From positions 186,001-250,000 of the forward strand of contig NZ_FQTV01000003.1 in assembly GCF_900128905.1 (NCBI RefSeq): 64,000 nucleotides of DNA. The letters are read 5' to 3'. The position numbers were made by a program, and so were the translations under genes. The notes beneath the pieces were generated by a model. It was not told the DNA's origin. It ran no database searches and saw only the letters and a list, made by a program, of their open reading frames with translations. Position 1 is the first letter of the stretch. The number at the start of each line of letters is the position of its first letter. The DNA comes from Bacteroides luti (GTDB lineage: Bacteria > Bacteroidota > Bacteroidia > Bacteroidales > Bacteroidaceae). Positions 62,348 to 64,000 of the stretch are shown here, in pieces.

Positions 62348-64000
62348 TTAATACCACTTAATATTTGAAGAGGCACTGCTTCGTTGTTCCCATTTCAAAT
62401 CTTGCAGCATGCTTGAATTAGCACGTATTGAGAAATTGTAAGAACGATATTTACCAAAAGGAGATAAGCTACAAGTCATGCTCCAACAGTGCAAGTCACG
62501 AGATATATTACAAGTTGTCTGTGCTATCTGTTTTGCATCAAAGTCATATGAACCTTGGAAAGAGAAATTCCATTTATCAGAGATCTTAATATTTCCAGAA
62601 CCACTTAAAGTATGAGTCAGCTTAAACGGATAACGCATTGTTTTTTCATTAATCTTAGCAGCTGTATTTTCTCTGAAATTAAATGAATATGCAAGAGAGA
62701 ATGACCAAGGCATTTTAAATGGAAGATATCCATCTTGATTTACTTCAGCTTTTTTCTCTTTCTTTTCTGTCTCTCCATCTGTTTTAGCTTCTTTCTTTGG
62801 TTTTTCTCCTTCAGGATTATTCGTTCCTTCTTTCTTTTCCTCTTTTTTCCCAAACCACTTTTTCCAGGTGCTATTATCAAAAGTATATGAGAAAGATGAA
62901 CCCGAGCCCTGGAATCGTCCGAAACGACCATAAGACCATTCTGTTTTATCTCCTACATAAACATTACCGTTTTTATCAAACTGATATGCATAAGTAGCAA
63001 ACGAAGTATTGAAATTAAATGTATAGCTCTTAGTTAATTTCAAACGCAAACGCATGGATAAATCACTCCAGGGTTTTGTCTTTGCAGCCATATTATATGA
63101 GATACTACCGCCTAATTCATCAATCAAACTAACCTTCTTTACTGAGTCATTAGCCGATTTAATTTTCATTTCCACATTATTGGAGACATCAAAGCTAACA
63201 TTTCCTTGCTTCCCTTTACCCGGAACCCCAAATAATCCGGTTGCATAAGGAGAGTAATCTACTGTTTTCTCATCACCGTAAGCATCAATATATGTATAAG
63301 AATCCCAGTATCCATATCTTTTTGCTCCAAAATCAGGTTGAGCACTAAGACTAACAGTTGGAGTTATCACGTGACGGATAGTTTGAATCTTATCACCAAA
63401 GATAGCCTTCATTGGTGTATAGAAACCATAGAGTTTAGTACTTATACCAAGGCTCATATTATAATTATAGACACGATTAAAGCCGTAAGTGGTATCCTTT
63501 TTAACAGCCTGACTATTGTCATCCCAGGATTGCTTTATCTTATTAGTATACCAGCGTTCGGTATAATTAAAAGAAGGAGTTACATTTAAATATTTAAACA
63601 AAGTAAATGTTGCACTGATTGGAATAGAGTGATTCACTGCATTTTCCCAATCTTTCACTAAACTTGATTTAAAGAATTTATCTTCTTTTGTAGTAATGCT
63701 ATTCTTTAACTGACCGGTATAACTCATTGATATTTTTTCGTACCAACGTTCTGCGCCAACAGCCTTTTTACGTTTAAAAGGAAAAATTCGGCTTAAAGAG
63801 ATATTTAAATCCGGTAACGTTACAGCCAATGTTGAGTCCTTTGTGCGCTGTGCAATATTAAATGTACTCGACATTGTTAGATTCTGATCCGGGAAGTTAC
63901 GTGTATAACTAACACTGGAAGTCTTCGTGTTCTGAGAATACAAAGAAGGATCATAATAACTTCCTAAATTAGTCTTCTCATAACTACTTGTCGCAAAGTT
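62348..64000 (-). CDS. lptD: LptD-like outer-membrane LPS-assembly protein, N-terminal part missing
   Basis: The frame is open to the right edge, so only about 550 C-terminal residues are seen. They are a series of amphipathic beta-strands of an outer-membrane barrel (for example LPDLNISLSRIFPFKRKKAVGAERWYEKISMSY), ending in RSSASSNIKWY with an aromatic C-terminus. A Lys/Glu-rich loop of about 45 residues (KKEEKKEGTNNPEGEKPKKE) interrupts the barrel. I assign LptD from resemblance to Bacteroidetes homologues; the OstA domain lies outside the window. LptD inserts lipopolysaccharide into the outer leaflet. Confidence 0.75.
   Translation of the reverse strand, partial: NFATSSYEKTNLGSYYDPSLYSQNTKTSSVSYTRNFPDQNLTMSSTFNIAQRTKDSTLAVTLPDLNISLSRIFPFKRKKAVGAERWYEKISMSYTGQLKNSITTKEDKFFKSSLVKDWENAVNHSIPISATFTLFKYLNVTPSFNYTERWYTNKIKQSWDDNSQAVKKDTTYGFNRVYNYNMSLGISTKLYGFYTPMKAIFGDKIQTIRHVITPTVSLSAQPDFGAKRYGYWDSYTYIDAYGDEKTVDYSPYATGLFGVPGKGKQGNVSFDVSNNVEMKIKSANDSVKKVSLIDELGGSISYNMAAKTKPWSDLSMRLRLKLTKSYTFNFNTSFATYAYQFDKNGNVYVGDKTEWSYGRFGRFQGSGSSFSYTFDNSTWKKWFGKKEEKKEGTNNPEGEKPKKEAKTDGETEKKEKKAEVNQDGYLPFKMPWSFSLAYSFNFRENTAAKINEKTMRYPFKLTHTLSGSGNIKISDKWNFSFQGSYDFDAKQIAQTTCNISRDLHCWSMTCSLSPFGKYRSYNFSIRANSSMLQDLKWEQRSSASSNIKWY

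Overview
The window looks like chromosomal DNA from a Bacteroides-like member of the Bacteroidales. Evidence: a SusC/SusD pair with a hybrid two-component regulator, many secreted glycoside hydrolases, low G+C, and -33 TTTG / -7 TAnnTTTG promoters in front of many transcription units. I cannot fix the species from the sequence. I see no insertion sequence, prophage, CRISPR array or rRNA; there is one tRNA.

Region 1 (1-26,050, all minus strand) is a carbohydrate-utilisation locus in four transcription units. (a) GH89, an HGSNAT/NagX-like membrane acetyltransferase, GH92 and a small secreted protein. (b) A 1,422-residue hybrid two-component sensor (HTCS). (c) SusC, SusD, GH92, two GH28s and a calcineurin-like phosphoesterase. 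(d) A mannan set: GH5_7 mannanase, GH27 alpha-galactosidase and a CE7 acetyl esterase that runs off the left edge. A 34-bp element, 31/34 identical and at the same 13-bp distance from the -7 box, lies upstream of both SusC and GH89. It probably ties units (a) and (c) to one regulator.

Region 2 (26,600-35,400) holds an AraC-type regulator with a perfect dyad over its promoter. Next come an aconitase - isocitrate dehydrogenase - citrate synthase - MscS operon and, divergently, an EamA transporter with a DnaQ-like exonuclease. Region 3 (35,400-38,650) has three AT-rich orphan genes and an M48 lipoprotein peptidase.

Region 4 (38,650-44,910) is the branched-chain amino-acid operon ilvD-ilvB-ilvN-thioesterase-ilvC. 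It is preceded by a complete, previously unlabelled attenuator: a 24-residue Ile/Leu/Val-rich leader peptide, an antiterminator strand that begins at the leader stop codon, and an intrinsic terminator. Region 5 (45,200-51,100) has an FKBP isomerase with a Cys-rich tail, a TlpA-like thioredoxin, a 1.1-kb repeat-rich gap, an orphan gene and a GH31 alpha-xylosidase-like enzyme. Region 6 (51,400-64,000) is housekeeping: aroC, an M20 dipeptidase, lysS-gpsA-pgi, a lipoprotein, a HAD phosphatase, tRNA-Arg(CCG), asnA, ung and a truncated lptD-like gene.

Apart from the attenuator and the shared operator, the most unusual structure is a set of short intergenic arrays. Each has four units at an exact 22-bp (three arrays) or 21-bp (one array) period. 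Two arrays share a TGTACA core at loci 50 kb apart; the other two have unrelated sequences but the same layout.
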